A stretch of DNA of 64,000 nucleotides, taken from assembly GCF_027947535.2 (NCBI RefSeq), contig NZ_JAAGKO020000010.1, positions 108,001 to 172,000 of the forward strand. The letters are read 5' to 3'. Positions within the stretch are counted from its first letter, which is position 1; every line of letters starts with the position of its first letter. Under the pieces are notes generated by a model, which was not told the origin of the DNA, searched no databases, and saw only the letters and a program-made list of their open reading frames with translations. The position numbers and the translations under genes were made by a program. This DNA comes from Streptantibioticus silvisoli. Its GTDB lineage: Bacteria > Actinomycetota > Actinomycetes > Streptomycetales > Streptomycetaceae. Positions 29,598 through 37,525 of the stretch are shown piece by piece.

Positions 29598-30239
29598 ATG
29601 TCTGACAAGCCCACCACGCATGCCGCCGAACGCGTCTACCGGTACACCAAGGACCTGATCATCCGCGGCGCGCTGCCGGGCGGGCGGCTGATCAGCGAGG
29701 GGAGCATCTGCGACGACCTCGGCGTCAGCCGCACCCCGGTGCACGAGGCGTTCCTGCGGCTCGACACCGAACGGCTGCTCGCGCTGTCCTCCCGCAAGGG
29801 TGCCGTGGTGCTCCCGATGGCACCGCAGGAGGCGCGGGATGTGCTGGAGATGCGCGAGGCGATCGAGGGCGCCGCGGCGCAGCGCGTGGTGGACGAGGAG
29901 CGGACCGCCCCGGCGACGCTGGACCGGCTGCGGTCCAACCTGGCCGTGCAGGCCGGCCACGCGGCGGCCGGCGACCTGGAGGCGTTCGTCGAGGCCGACG
30001 AGGAATTCCACCGCACGGTGGTCGAGGCGTCCGGCAACGAGATCGCCGGGCACTTCTACGCGTTGCTGCGCGACCGCCAGCAGCGGCTGCGCCACCACCT
30101 GCTGGCCATCCGGCCGGACGAGCTGCCGGTCATCCTGACCGACCACCGCGACCTCGTCGGCTGCCTGGAACGCCGGGACGCCGACGCCTACCGCGACCTG
30201 CTGCGCGCGCACGTCGCCCGGAACCGGGGGGCGCTGTGA
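29598..30239 (+). CDS. GntR-family (FadR-type, FCD domain) regulator
   Basis: A 213-aa transcription factor. A winged helix at residues about 8-72 (LISEGSICDDLGVSRTPVHE) is followed by an all-helical FCD ligand-binding domain. There the conserved metal/ligand-site pattern appears as EADEEFHRTVVEASGN (near 135-150) and ILTDHRDLVGCLERRDADAY (near 178-197). Such regulators usually sense small organic acids or sugar acids. The ATG at 29598 follows a perfect palindrome. Its stop overlaps the GTG of the MFS gene by 4 nt, so regulator and transporter are co-transcribed and the transporter's substrate may be the regulator's ligand (inference). Confidence 0.93.
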   Translation: MSDKPTTHAAERVYRYTKDLIIRGALPGGRLISEGSICDDLGVSRTPVHEAFLRLDTERLLALSSRKGAVVLPMAPQEARDVLEMREAIEGAAAQRVVDEERTAPATLDRLRSNLAVQAGHAAAGDLEAFVEADEEFHRTVVEASGNEIAGHFYALLRDRQQRLRHHLLAIRPDELPVILTDHRDLVGCLERRDADAYRDLLRAHVARNRGAL

Positions 30240-31483
30240 GCGGCGGCACCGCGGTCGAACCGGCCCCCGCCGGCCCCCTCGCACCGGCCGGCCGGCCGCG
30301 GCCCTGGTGGACCGTCTTCGGCGCGGTGTTCGTCTCCTGCTGGTGCGGCAACCAGTTCACCCCGCTGCTGGTGATGTACAAGGAGCGCCAGCACTACGAC
30401 GCGACCACCGTCAACCTCTTCCTCGGGGTGTACGTGCTGGGGCTGGCCCCGGCGCTGCTGGTCGCGGGCGCGCTGTCGGACCGGTACGGGCGCCGGCCAC
30501 TGATGTTCGCCGGCCTGCTCGCCTCCACCGCCGCCAGCGCCACCCTCGCCTTCGGCGCGACCGGCCCCGGGCCGATCTACGCCGGCCGGCTGCTGTCCGG
30601 CGCCGCGGTCGGCATCGCCATGGCGGTCGGCAACAGCTGGCTGAAGGAGGTCTCCCAGGCCCCCTGGGACGTCACCGCCGAGGCGGGCACCGGCGCGCGG
30701 CGTGCCTCGCTGGCGTTCACCCTCGGGTCCGGCATCGGTGCGCTGGTCGCCGGCGTCCTGGCCCAATGGGGGCCGTGGGACGAGGAGTTGCCCTTCGTGG
30801 TGCACCTGGCGGTGTCGGTGCCGTTCCTGTGGCTGCTCCCCCGGGTCCCCGAGACCAGTGCGGGCCGGCTCAACGGCACGCCGGGCGTCCGGTTCCGGCT
30901 GTCCGCCGCCCGCCACCGGCGCTTCGCCGGCGTGGTGGCGGTCGCCGCCCCCTGGCTGTTCGCCGGCGCCGCGCTCGCCTACGGGTACCTGCCGGTGCTG
31001 CTGTCGCCGTCGACCGGCCGCTGGGGCCTGCCGTACGCGACCGGGCTGACGGTGCTCACCCTCGGCGTGGCCGCGCTGGTCCAGCCGCTCGCCAAGCGGA
31101 TCGACACCGCCTCCAGCGCGCGGGGGCTGCTCGTCGCGCTCGCGGCGGTGGCCGCCGGACTGCTGCTGACGGCCGCCGCCGCGGCCACCCGGTCACCGGC
31201 GCTGGGGGTGGTCACCGCGTGCGTCATGGGCGCCGGCATCGGCGTCGGGCTGGTCAGCGGGCTGCTGGAGGTGCAGCGGATGGCACCGCCCGGCGACCTC
31301 GCCCGGCTGACCGGCGTCTTCTACGCGCTGGCCTACCTCGGCTTCCTGACCCCGGCCGCGATGGCGGCGCTGACCCCGCCGTTCACGACGACGGCACTCC
31401 TGCTGGCCGTGACGGCCCTGGTGGCGGCGGCGTTCCTGCTCGTCCTGCGGTCCCACCGCAGGCACCTGCCCGGCGGCCCCTGA
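30236..31483 (+). CDS. Major facilitator superfamily transporter
   Basis: A 415-aa integral membrane protein with about 12 hydrophobic segments. The MFS signature in the loop between helices 2 and 3 reads GALSDRYGRRPLMFAG (residues about 80-95), close to the G-x-x-x-D-R-x-G-R-R-x consensus. It starts at a GTG overlapping the GntR stop (GTGA). The first membrane segment begins near residue 28 (TVFGAVFVSCWCGNQFTPLL). Import or efflux cannot be told from sequence. Co-transcription with a GntR-type regulator suggests a dedicated, inducible transporter. Confidence 0.9.
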   Translation: MSGGTAVEPAPAGPLAPAGRPRPWWTVFGAVFVSCWCGNQFTPLLVMYKERQHYDATTVNLFLGVYVLGLAPALLVAGALSDRYGRRPLMFAGLLASTAASATLAFGATGPGPIYAGRLLSGAAVGIAMAVGNSWLKEVSQAPWDVTAEAGTGARRASLAFTLGSGIGALVAGVLAQWGPWDEELPFVVHLAVSVPFLWLLPRVPETSAGRLNGTPGVRFRLSAARHRRFAGVVAVAAPWLFAGAALAYGYLPVLLSPSTGRWGLPYATGLTVLTLGVAALVQPLAKRIDTASSARGLLVALAAVAAGLLLTAAAAATRSPALGVVTACVMGAGIGVGLVSGLLEVQRMAPPGDLARLTGVFYALAYLGFLTPAAMAALTPPFTTTALLLAVTALVAAAFLLVLRSHRRHLPGGP

Positions 31484-31570
31484 GCGGCGGGCCCGGCACC
31501 GGGAGGGGCGGCCCTGCCGCGCCGCGGCGGGTCGCCGTTTGCCCGGAGCGGCCAGGGGCACCCGGCGGAC

Positions 31571-32233
31571 ATGGCGAAGAAGGACGAAGCAGGCCGGTCC
31601 GGCGACCGGGCGCCGCTGACGGAGTACCGCGCCAAACGGCACCGGGACCGCACGCCGGAACCGGGCGGGGCGGACGGCGGGAGTGACGGGGGCGGACGGC
31701 GGTTCGTCATCCAGAAGCACGCCGCCTCGTCGCTGCACTACGACTTCCGCCTGGAGGCCGACGGCGTGCTCAAGTCGTGGGCGGTGCCGAAGGGCCCGTC
31801 CACCGACCCCCGCGAGAAGCGGCTGGCGATGCGCACCGAGGACCACCCGCTGGACTACGCCGACTTCGAGGGCGTCATCCCGCGCGGCGAGTACGGCGGC
31901 GGCGAGGTCATCGTCTGGGACACCGGCGAGTACCGCCCGCTGCCCGGCAAGGACGGCGAGGTCACCGCGATCGCCGACGGCGTGGAACGCGGCCACGTGA
32001 AGTTCTGGCTGGACGGCCGCAAGCTGCACGGCGGCTACGCCCTCACCCGGACCGGCTCCGACCGCGGCAAGGAGCGCTGGATCCTCGTCAAGACCGCCGA
32101 CGAGACCGCCGACCGCCGCCGCGACCCGGTCAGCACGGAACCCGCCTCGGTACGTACGGGCCGCACGGTGGAGGACCTGGCGGAGGAGCGGGGTGGGGGC
32201 GCGGAGGAGGACGGGGGCGGGGACGGCCGGTAG
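31571..32233 (+). CDS. Stand-alone LigD 3'-phosphoesterase domain protein
   Basis: A 220-aa protein consisting of the DNA ligase D phosphoesterase (PE) domain, which in bacterial NHEJ trims 3'-phosphates and 3'-ribonucleotides to give ligatable ends. A basic N-terminus (LTEYRAKRHRDRTPEP) precedes FVIQKHAASSLHYDFRLE, whose two His and Asp residues belong to the metal site. Then come SWAVPKGPSTDP, HPLDYADFEG, PRGEYGGGEVIVWD and KFWLDGRKLHGGYALTR, all canonical. The C-terminal 40 residues are low complexity. Ligase and polymerase domains are absent; separate genes elsewhere presumably supply them, as in several actinobacteria. The ATG at 31571 has only a weak ribosome site. Confidence 0.9.
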   Translation: MAKKDEAGRSGDRAPLTEYRAKRHRDRTPEPGGADGGSDGGGRRFVIQKHAASSLHYDFRLEADGVLKSWAVPKGPSTDPREKRLAMRTEDHPLDYADFEGVIPRGEYGGGEVIVWDTGEYRPLPGKDGEVTAIADGVERGHVKFWLDGRKLHGGYALTRTGSDRGKERWILVKTADETADRRRDPVSTEPASVRTGRTVEDLAEERGGGAEEDGGGDGR

Positions 32234-32313
32234 GCGGTGAGCGGTAGGTGGCGGGCGGTGAGCGGCAGCCCCGGCACCGGGCACCACGGCCGCCGCTGAC
32301 GGAGTGCTCGTTG

Positions 32314-32430
32314 CCGGTGGCGATGTTCGGGCACGGGTACTGCCGCGTCACCGTCGAGGACAGCGGCGCGGGGCGTGCCTGGAGCAACCCGATCGCGCTC
32401 GGGCCGGACTCCGCCGCCGCGGGGCACTGA
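32314..32430 (+). pseudogene. Possible C-terminal remnant of a CehA/McbA-type metallohydrolase
   Basis: The last 38 codons of a short frame read PVAMFGHGYCRVTVEDSGAG followed by RAWSNPIALG. This is the pattern at the C-terminus of CehA/McbA-family (PHP-type) metallohydrolases, where a beta-strand with R-V-x-V-x-D precedes R-x-A-W-[ST]-N-P-I. No upstream domain is present. The match is from memory of the family ending and is short, so another origin cannot be excluded. Confidence 0.4.
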
Positions 32431-32671
32431 GCACGGCACCGGACGCTCCCGCGCGGAGACCGCACCGGAAGCGCACCGCACGGGCGCTCTCGCCCGCGAC
32501 ACCCCGTTTGACGTTCCGTCAACCGGTCCGTACCGCCAGCATGTTGCCGTTCGCGGTGGCCGGTTCCGCCTCCCCGGGCGGGCACCGTTCCTCTACAGTC
32601 GCGCCAGGCGCCCGGTCCTGTTCCGTCCCACCGAGTTCATTCACGTGAGCAACGACGTAGAGGGGAACACC

Positions 32672-32908
32672 ATGAAACCCAGTAACGCCGCACGCGCCGC
32701 CGCGGTGGCCGCCACCCTGCTGGCCGCCGGGCTCGTCGCGGCCGCGCCGGCCGGTGCCGCCGAGAGCCACGCGGCGCCCACCCGGATCAGCGGGACCCAG
32801 CTGCACGCCAGCATCCTCAAGGCGGCGTCGAGCGAGCCGTGCGCGGCCGCCGCGAGCCTGAGCGTGCGCCCGATGGGCGGCTACACGCCCCCCGCCCTCA
32901 GCGAGTGA
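32672..32908 (+). CDS. Small secreted peptide precursor, unknown function
   Basis: A 78-aa protein with an N-terminal Sec signal: a basic start (MKPSNAARAAA), a hydrophobic core (VAATLLAAGLVAAAP) and a probable cleavage site after AGA or AGAA near residues 28-30. The predicted mature part is about 48 residues, with one Cys (in SSEPCAAAASL) and a Gly/Pro-containing end (RPMGGYTPPALSE). The ATG at 32672 has AGAGGGG about 9 nt upstream, a strong site that supports real translation. No family was recognised. No modifying enzymes lie next to it, so a RiPP is not claimed. Confidence 0.7.
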   Translation: MKPSNAARAAAVAATLLAAGLVAAAPAGAAESHAAPTRISGTQLHASILKAASSEPCAAAASLSVRPMGGYTPPALSE

Positions 32909-33163
32909 GCCGACCGGGTCCGCCGCGCACCAGGCCCGGCGGACCCGCCCGGTGGACCGGCGGGCCGGTGCGGGAGAGGCGGTCGACCGACCGCACGACC
33001 GGGTGTGCCGGGAGACTTCGAGGCCGACCCCGGTCCCTGAAGTGGTCGATGCCGCCGGGCAGTTCAGGCGCGGTCGGCAGGCCGGGCCCATCCCCGGCCG
33101 CCTGACACACCGTCAACCGTCCTGCTAGGCAGTGTGGTTGACCTCATCCCGCCGTCCCCGACA

Positions 33164-33913
33164 TCAACAGGGCAGCTGCGCCCAGAAGTCGGTCAGGACC
33201 TCCGCCGCCCGCCGCGGTTCCTGGAGCATCCACCAGTGGCCCAGGCCGGGCAGCTCCACCACCTGGGCGTTCGCCCGCTCCGCGGTGCGCCGGCGCATGT
33301 CCGCGGTGCCGACGTAGGTGTCGTCGGTGGCGGTGATCTGGAGTCCGGGGCGGGTGGCGGCGACCGGCAGGTCCCGGGCCATCTCCTGGAGCACCGGCTC
33401 GGACGCGGAGCGGTACAGGTCCAGGACGCACCGGCCCATCTCCGGGCCCTGCGCCTCGGCCAGCCGGGCGGCCACCTCCGGCCGGCCGACCATGCGCAGC
33501 GCCCGCGCGGTGCGCTCCTCGATGGTGCCGCCCATCGCGCGGGCGATCATCGCCTCGCCCCGGCCCGGCGTACGCCAGCCCCTGGCCATGTCGTGCCAGA
33601 CGTAGTCCGGGTCGTACACCCCGATGGCGTCGGTGGCCCAGCTGCGCAGCAGGTCGGGGCGGGTCATCGCCACGTTGACGACGTGACCGCCGCCCCAGTC
33701 GTGCCCGACGAGGTCGACCGGGGTCTCCAGCGCCTCCAGTTCGGCGATGAGCCAGGCCCGGTAGTCCGTGACGGTGGCGCCGAACCCGTCCGGCACCGGC
33801 GCGCCGAACCCGGGGGGCGACAGCAGCACGACGTCATCCCGCTCCAGCCGTGCGACGAGCGCGTCCCAGATCGCGTCGGTCTCGGGGTTGCCGTGCACGA
33901 AGACCACGCTCAT
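33164..33913 (-). CDS. Alpha/beta hydrolase with Asp nucleophile
   Basis: A 249-aa alpha/beta-hydrolase fold protein starting with the oxyanion strand VVFVHGNPE. The nucleophile elbow is GHDWGG (Asp72), with Asp rather than Ser, so the protein belongs to the haloalkane dehalogenase/epoxide hydrolase branch rather than to esterases. The likely general-base His is in LPGLGHWWML near the C-terminus. The lid region (YVWHDMARGWRTPGRGEAM) is variable and does not reveal the substrate. The start at 33913 has GAGGAG upstream. No signal peptide; cytoplasmic. It is monocistronic. Confidence 0.88.
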   Translation of the reverse strand: MSVVFVHGNPETDAIWDALVARLERDDVVLLSPPGFGAPVPDGFGATVTDYRAWLIAELEALETPVDLVGHDWGGGHVVNVAMTRPDLLRSWATDAIGVYDPDYVWHDMARGWRTPGRGEAMIARAMGGTIEERTARALRMVGRPEVAARLAEAQGPEMGRCVLDLYRSASEPVLQEMARDLPVAATRPGLQITATDDTYVGTADMRRRTAERANAQVVELPGLGHWWMLQEPRRAAEVLTDFWAQLPC

Positions 33914-34119
33914 GTCACTCGACTCCTCGTCGGATGTGCTCCGCCGCCCCCGGCGGGCCGCGGTACCGGACCCGGTACGGCCGCCGTCGCGACGCCGACC
34001 GCGCCCGCCGGCCGGTCCCGGGGCGCGGTGATCACCGGTCGCCCATCATCGCAGCCCGTGCGGCGCGACGCGTTCCACCGCTGCGGCCGGCGGCGGCCCG
34101 CGGCTGGCATGCTGACCGG

Positions 34120-34884
34120 GTGACAGGTGACCCCGCCGTTCCGCAGGCCATCACCGCGGACCCGCCCGTCTCCGCCCTACGGCCGCTGCTGAGCCAGCAG
34201 TGGCTGGACCTGACCTTTCTGCACTGGCCGGCCGCGCCGCGGGACGTGGCGCCGCTGCTGCCGCCGGGGACCGTGCCCGACACCCTGGGAGCGGACACCT
34301 ACGTCGGTCTGGTCGCCTTCCGGATACATCGCATCGGGTGGTTCCGGCTGCCGGGCATCCCGTATTTCGGGTCGTTCCCGGAGACCAACGTGCGGCTGTA
34401 CGCGGTGGACGCGCACGGGCGGCGGGGCGTGGTCTTCCGTTCGCTGGACGCCTCCCGGCTGGCGCCGGTGCTGGTGGCCCGCGGCCTGTTCCGGCTGCCG
34501 TACCTGTGGTCGCGGATGGCGGTGCGCAAAGAGGCGGACACCGTCGCCTACACCGGCCGGCGCCGGTGGCCCGGGCCGCGCGGCGCGCGCTGCGACCTGA
34601 CGGTCCGGGTCGGCGAACGCATCGAGGAGCCCACCGCGCTGGAGCACTTCCTGACGGCGCGCTGGGGCATGCACAGCGCGTTCTTCGGCCGGCCGGCCTT
34701 CCTGCCGAACGCCCACCCGCGCTGGCCGCTGTACCGGGCCGAACTGCTGCACCTGCGCGAGGACGTGGTACGGGCGGCCGGCCTGCCGGAACCGGTGGGC
34801 GCCCCGGTCAGCGTGCTGTACTCCCCCGGTGTCGCGGTCCGCTTCAGCCGGCCGTGGGGCCGCCGCCCGGCCGGACCGCCCTGA
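34120..34884 (+). CDS. DUF2071 (YqjF-like) protein
   Basis: A 254-aa protein of the DUF2071/YqjF family, widespread in actinobacteria with unproven function and an acetoacetate-decarboxylase-like fold. Recognisable blocks are QQWLDLTFLHWPAAPRDVAP, TYVGLVAFRIHRIGW, FPETNVRLYAVD and the C-terminal LEHFLTARWGMHS and YRAELLHLREDVV. The GTG at 34120 is the first start in register with the conserved N-terminus. No membrane segments. It is followed by a 265-bp repeat-rich gap before convergent genes. Confidence 0.85.
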   Translation: MTGDPAVPQAITADPPVSALRPLLSQQWLDLTFLHWPAAPRDVAPLLPPGTVPDTLGADTYVGLVAFRIHRIGWFRLPGIPYFGSFPETNVRLYAVDAHGRRGVVFRSLDASRLAPVLVARGLFRLPYLWSRMAVRKEADTVAYTGRRRWPGPRGARCDLTVRVGERIEEPTALEHFLTARWGMHSAFFGRPAFLPNAHPRWPLYRAELLHLREDVVRAAGLPEPVGAPVSVLYSPGVAVRFSRPWGRRPAGPP

Positions 34885-35149
34885 CGGCGACGGCCCGGCA
34901 CCGGTGCGGCGGCTCCCCGGGGGGCGGTGCGTACCGGCGGGGGCCCGGCACCGGTGCGGCGGCCGCCGGCGGGGGCCCGGCACCGGTGTGGCGGCCTTCG
35001 GCGGGGGTGCGGTGCGTACCGGCGGCGGTGCGGCGGCCTCCGGCGCAGGCCCGGCACCGGTACGGCGGCCCCCGGCGGCGGCGATCAGTACCGGCGCGAT
35101 CCGAACCGGCGGCTTCCCGGCACCGGTGCGGTACGAACCGCGGGTGCGG
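34885..35149. repeat. GC-rich interspersed repeat with GGCACCGGTGC core
   Basis: At least four copies of GGCCCGGCACCGGTGCGGC (some with one change) start near 34890, 34943, 34974 and 35048, with a fifth shortened copy near 35116. Each contains the palindrome GGCACCGGTGC or a one-base variant. Intervening GTGCGTACCGGCGG elements also recur. The block fills the gap between convergent DUF2071 and RidA genes and holds no credible frame. It may help end transcription or be a decaying minisatellite. Confidence 0.8.
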
Positions 35150-35527
35150 TCAGCGTGTCGTGGCGACCACGTCGATCTCCACCAGGATGTCCATCAGGTC
35201 GGAGCCGACGGTGGTGCGTACCGGGAACGGCTCGGTGAAGAACGCGCGGTAGGCGGCGTCGTACTCGGCGAAGTCGCGCCGCAGGTGCTGGAGATGGGCG
35301 GTCACCTTCACGACGTCGTCGAGGGTCAGTCCGCGTTCGGCCAGCACGGCGGCGATGTTGCGCAGGACCTGGGCGGTCTGCTCGCGCGCGGTCGGTGCGA
35401 CCTCGCCGGTGCGCGGGTCCTGCGGGCCGAAGCCGGCGGTGAACAGCAGGCCGCCGCCCTCGGCGCCCTGGCTGTAGGCGCCCTTGGGCAGCGGCGCGCC
35501 GGCGGTGCGGACGGGGTGGCGGGTCAT
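35150..35527 (-). CDS. RidA-family (YjgF/YER057c/UK114) protein
   Basis: A 125-aa RidA-family protein. Members hydrolyse reactive enamine/imine intermediates or take part in catabolic steps. The fold is evident from GAYSQGAEGGGLLFTAGFGP, EQTAQVLRNIAAVLAERGLTLDDVVKVTAHL and the C-terminal FPVRTTVGSDL-MDILVEIDVVAT. The usual catalytic Arg of the archetype (C-R-x-x-x block) corresponds to PVRTTV here, with Arg retained. The ATG overlaps the stop of the enolase-superfamily gene (ATGA), making it the last gene of a three-gene unit with creatininase-type and dehydratase-type enzymes. A role in clearing or converting a pathway intermediate is inferred. Confidence 0.92.
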   Translation of the reverse strand: MTRHPVRTAGAPLPKGAYSQGAEGGGLLFTAGFGPQDPRTGEVAPTAREQTAQVLRNIAAVLAERGLTLDDVVKVTAHLQHLRRDFAEYDAAYRAFFTEPFPVRTTVGSDLMDILVEIDVVATTR

Positions 35528-36651
35528 CCGGTGAGGTCTCCTTCTCGTTCGTTGACGGCGGCGAAGTGCCGCAGCTTGTCCTCGTCCACGGTCACGCCGA
35601 GCCCCGGGCCGGTCGGTACCCGCAGGCGGCCGTCCGCCAGGTGCAGCGGTTCGGTGATGTCGTCCGCATGCAGGTAGTACATGCTGTCGATGGCGCGGGA
35701 GAGCACCGGGGTGCTGGCCACCACGGCCAGGTGGGCGGCGGTGGCTATGCCGAGTTCGCCGCCGCTGTGCAGGTTCATGCCGAGGCCGAACGTCTCGCAG
35801 TGCGCGGCCAGCGCCTTGGTGGCCGCGATGCCGCCCCACTTGTAGACGTCGCCGTGGATGACGTCGACCGCGTTGAGCCGCATCGCGGGGGCGAACTCCT
35901 CGAAGCGCACGACGCACATGTTGGTGCACAGCGGGATGCGGACCTTGGCGTGCACCTGGCTCATGCCCTCGATGCCGGAGCAGGGGTCCTCCAGGTACTC
36001 CAGGTCCAGTTCCTCCAGGGCGATGCCGGCCCGTACCGAGTCGGGCACCGACCAGGCGGCGTTGGGGTCGACCCGCAGGTCGCTGGCGGGCAGCGCGCCG
36101 CGCAGCGCCCGCATGATGGCGACGTCGCCGGCGACGTCCTTGGTGCCCTTGAGCTTGACGGCCCGGAAGCCGCCCTCGGCGACGACCCGGGCGGCGTGCT
36201 CGGCCAGCGCGCCGGGCAGGTCGGCGGCACCGGCGCCGGGGGCGTCGGCCCGGGTGACCAGCGCGGTGATGGCGACCTCGTCGCGCACCGCGCCGCCGAG
36301 CAGGTCGGTGACCGACTGGCCGGTGGCCTTGCCCATGGCGTCCCAGCAGGCCACGTCGAGGGCGGCGATCGCGGCGTACCCGAGGTAGCCGTGGAAGAAC
36401 GGCACCATGTGCTGCTTGCGGTGGAAGGCCTCCAGCGCGAACGGGCTGGTGCCGATCAGGTCCTGGGCCATCGAGCGGACGACCGCGGCGACCGGCCGGC
36501 CCCACATCGTCTCGCCCCAGCCCTCCACCCCGCAGTCGGTGCGCAGCCGCACCACGGTGCGGGTCTCGCCCGTCTTGGTCTCGAACGAGCTGGTGAACGG
36601 GTTGACCAGCGGGAGGTTGACCACCCAGACGTCGACATCCGTGATCTTCAT
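35524..36651 (-). CDS. Enolase-superfamily acid-sugar dehydratase-like enzyme
   Basis: A 375-aa member of the mandelate racemase/glucarate dehydratase branch. The N-terminal capping domain (residues 1-125) includes EGWGETMWG. In the barrel: VKLKG (K-x-K base motif), metal ligands in LRVDPNAAW (Asp), LEYLEDP (Glu) and TNMCV/FEEFAPA, then GDVYKWGG (Asp) and LHSGGELGI (His), giving the His-Asp dyad used by glucarate dehydratases. It therefore likely abstracts a proton alpha to a carboxylate and eliminates water. The substrate is not predictable; the usual HSNSHLG is here HSGGELG. It overlaps genes on both sides by 4 nt (ATGA), between creatininase-family and RidA genes. Confidence 0.9.
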   Translation of the reverse strand: MKITDVDVWVVNLPLVNPFTSSFETKTGETRTVVRLRTDCGVEGWGETMWGRPVAAVVRSMAQDLIGTSPFALEAFHRKQHMVPFFHGYLGYAAIAALDVACWDAMGKATGQSVTDLLGGAVRDEVAITALVTRADAPGAGAADLPGALAEHAARVVAEGGFRAVKLKGTKDVAGDVAIMRALRGALPASDLRVDPNAAWSVPDSVRAGIALEELDLEYLEDPCSGIEGMSQVHAKVRIPLCTNMCVVRFEEFAPAMRLNAVDVIHGDVYKWGGIAATKALAAHCETFGLGMNLHSGGELGIATAAHLAVVASTPVLSRAIDSMYYLHADDITEPLHLADGRLRVPTGPGLGVTVDEDKLRHFAAVNEREGDLTG

Positions 36652-37484
36652 TCTTCTCCTTGACTCGGGTGGGCGGCTGCCCGCCCGGGGTGGGTGGCCG
36701 CGTCGAACGCGCGGATGGCGCGGGCCAGCCCGCGGGCCCTGGCGTCCAGCAGCCGGTGGCCGGCGGCGGCGTCCGCGCCGCAGGCGTCGTCGGTGGATCC
36801 GCCGACGCGCTGCCATTCGCCGTGCCGTTCGACGGTCAGGCCGGGGTACGGCGGCCGGTCGAACAGCGGGGGCGGCTCGACGGGGGCGCGGGACGGTACC
36901 GGGGTGCGGACCAGGCCGGGGTGGGCGGCGAGCATCAGCGAGGTCTCGAACCAGCCGGCGTGGCCCGGGGTGACGTCCGGCCGCTCCCCGTCGCCGGTGT
37001 CGTCAGCGTCGCCGGTGTCGCCGGCGCCGTCACGGTCGGTGACGGTCCAGTACGAGCAGGCGGCGACGGTGACCTCGGCGCGCAGCGCGAACCGCTTGAC
37101 GGCCAGCCGCATGATCTCGTCGTTGCCGCCGTGGCCGTTGACCACCATGATCCGCTGGTAGCCGCTGGTGGCCAGCGAGTCCAGGACGTCGTCGAGCACC
37201 GCGCCGAGGGTGGCGGCGGACAGCGAGACGGCGGCGGCGAACAGGTGGTGGGGGCTGTGCCCGAACGGCAGGGCGGGCAGCCGGACCAGCCGCGGCGCGG
37301 GTCCGTGCCGGGTCAGGTGGACGGCCGCCCGGTCGATGACGGCCTCGGCGAGCAGCGTGTCGGTGCCCATCGGCAGGTGGCCGGCGTGCTGCTCCTGGGA
37401 GCCGATCGGCAGCAGCGCGATGCCCTCGGCACCGGCCGCGCGCACTTCCCGCCAGGTCAGTTCGGTGAGCGTCAAAAGGGTCAC
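36648..37484 (-). CDS. Creatininase-family amidohydrolase
   Basis: A 278-aa member of the creatininase/MftE family, Zn/Mn-dependent hydrolases of cyclic or linear amides. The metal residues fall in the expected places: LPIGSQEQHAGHLPMGTDT (Glu, His, Asp; residues about 24-42), VVNGHGGNDEIMRLA near 112-126, and Glu in GHAGWFETSLML near 172-183. The GTG at 37484 is chosen because GGAGGG lies 9 nt upstream; an ATG six codons earlier is possible. It is first in the unit with the enolase-superfamily and RidA genes and is transcribed away from the ROK gene 41 bp off. A hydrolytic opening step in a catabolic route is inferred. Confidence 0.9.
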   Translation of the reverse strand: MTLLTLTELTWREVRAAGAEGIALLPIGSQEQHAGHLPMGTDTLLAEAVIDRAAVHLTRHGPAPRLVRLPALPFGHSPHHLFAAAVSLSAATLGAVLDDVLDSLATSGYQRIMVVNGHGGNDEIMRLAVKRFALRAEVTVAACSYWTVTDRDGAGDTGDADDTGDGERPDVTPGHAGWFETSLMLAAHPGLVRTPVPSRAPVEPPPLFDRPPYPGLTVERHGEWQRVGGSTDDACGADAAAGHRLLDARARGLARAIRAFDAATHPGRAAAHPSQGEE

Positions 37485-37525
37485 GGGGCTACTTCCCTCC
37501 ATGGCTGACGTGACAGAGTCGGCGT

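Noticed and set aside
32672..32908. Lasso peptide or other RiPP precursor
   Set aside because: A Sec signal is present instead of a RiPP leader, and no cyclase, protease or dehydratase partner gene is nearby.
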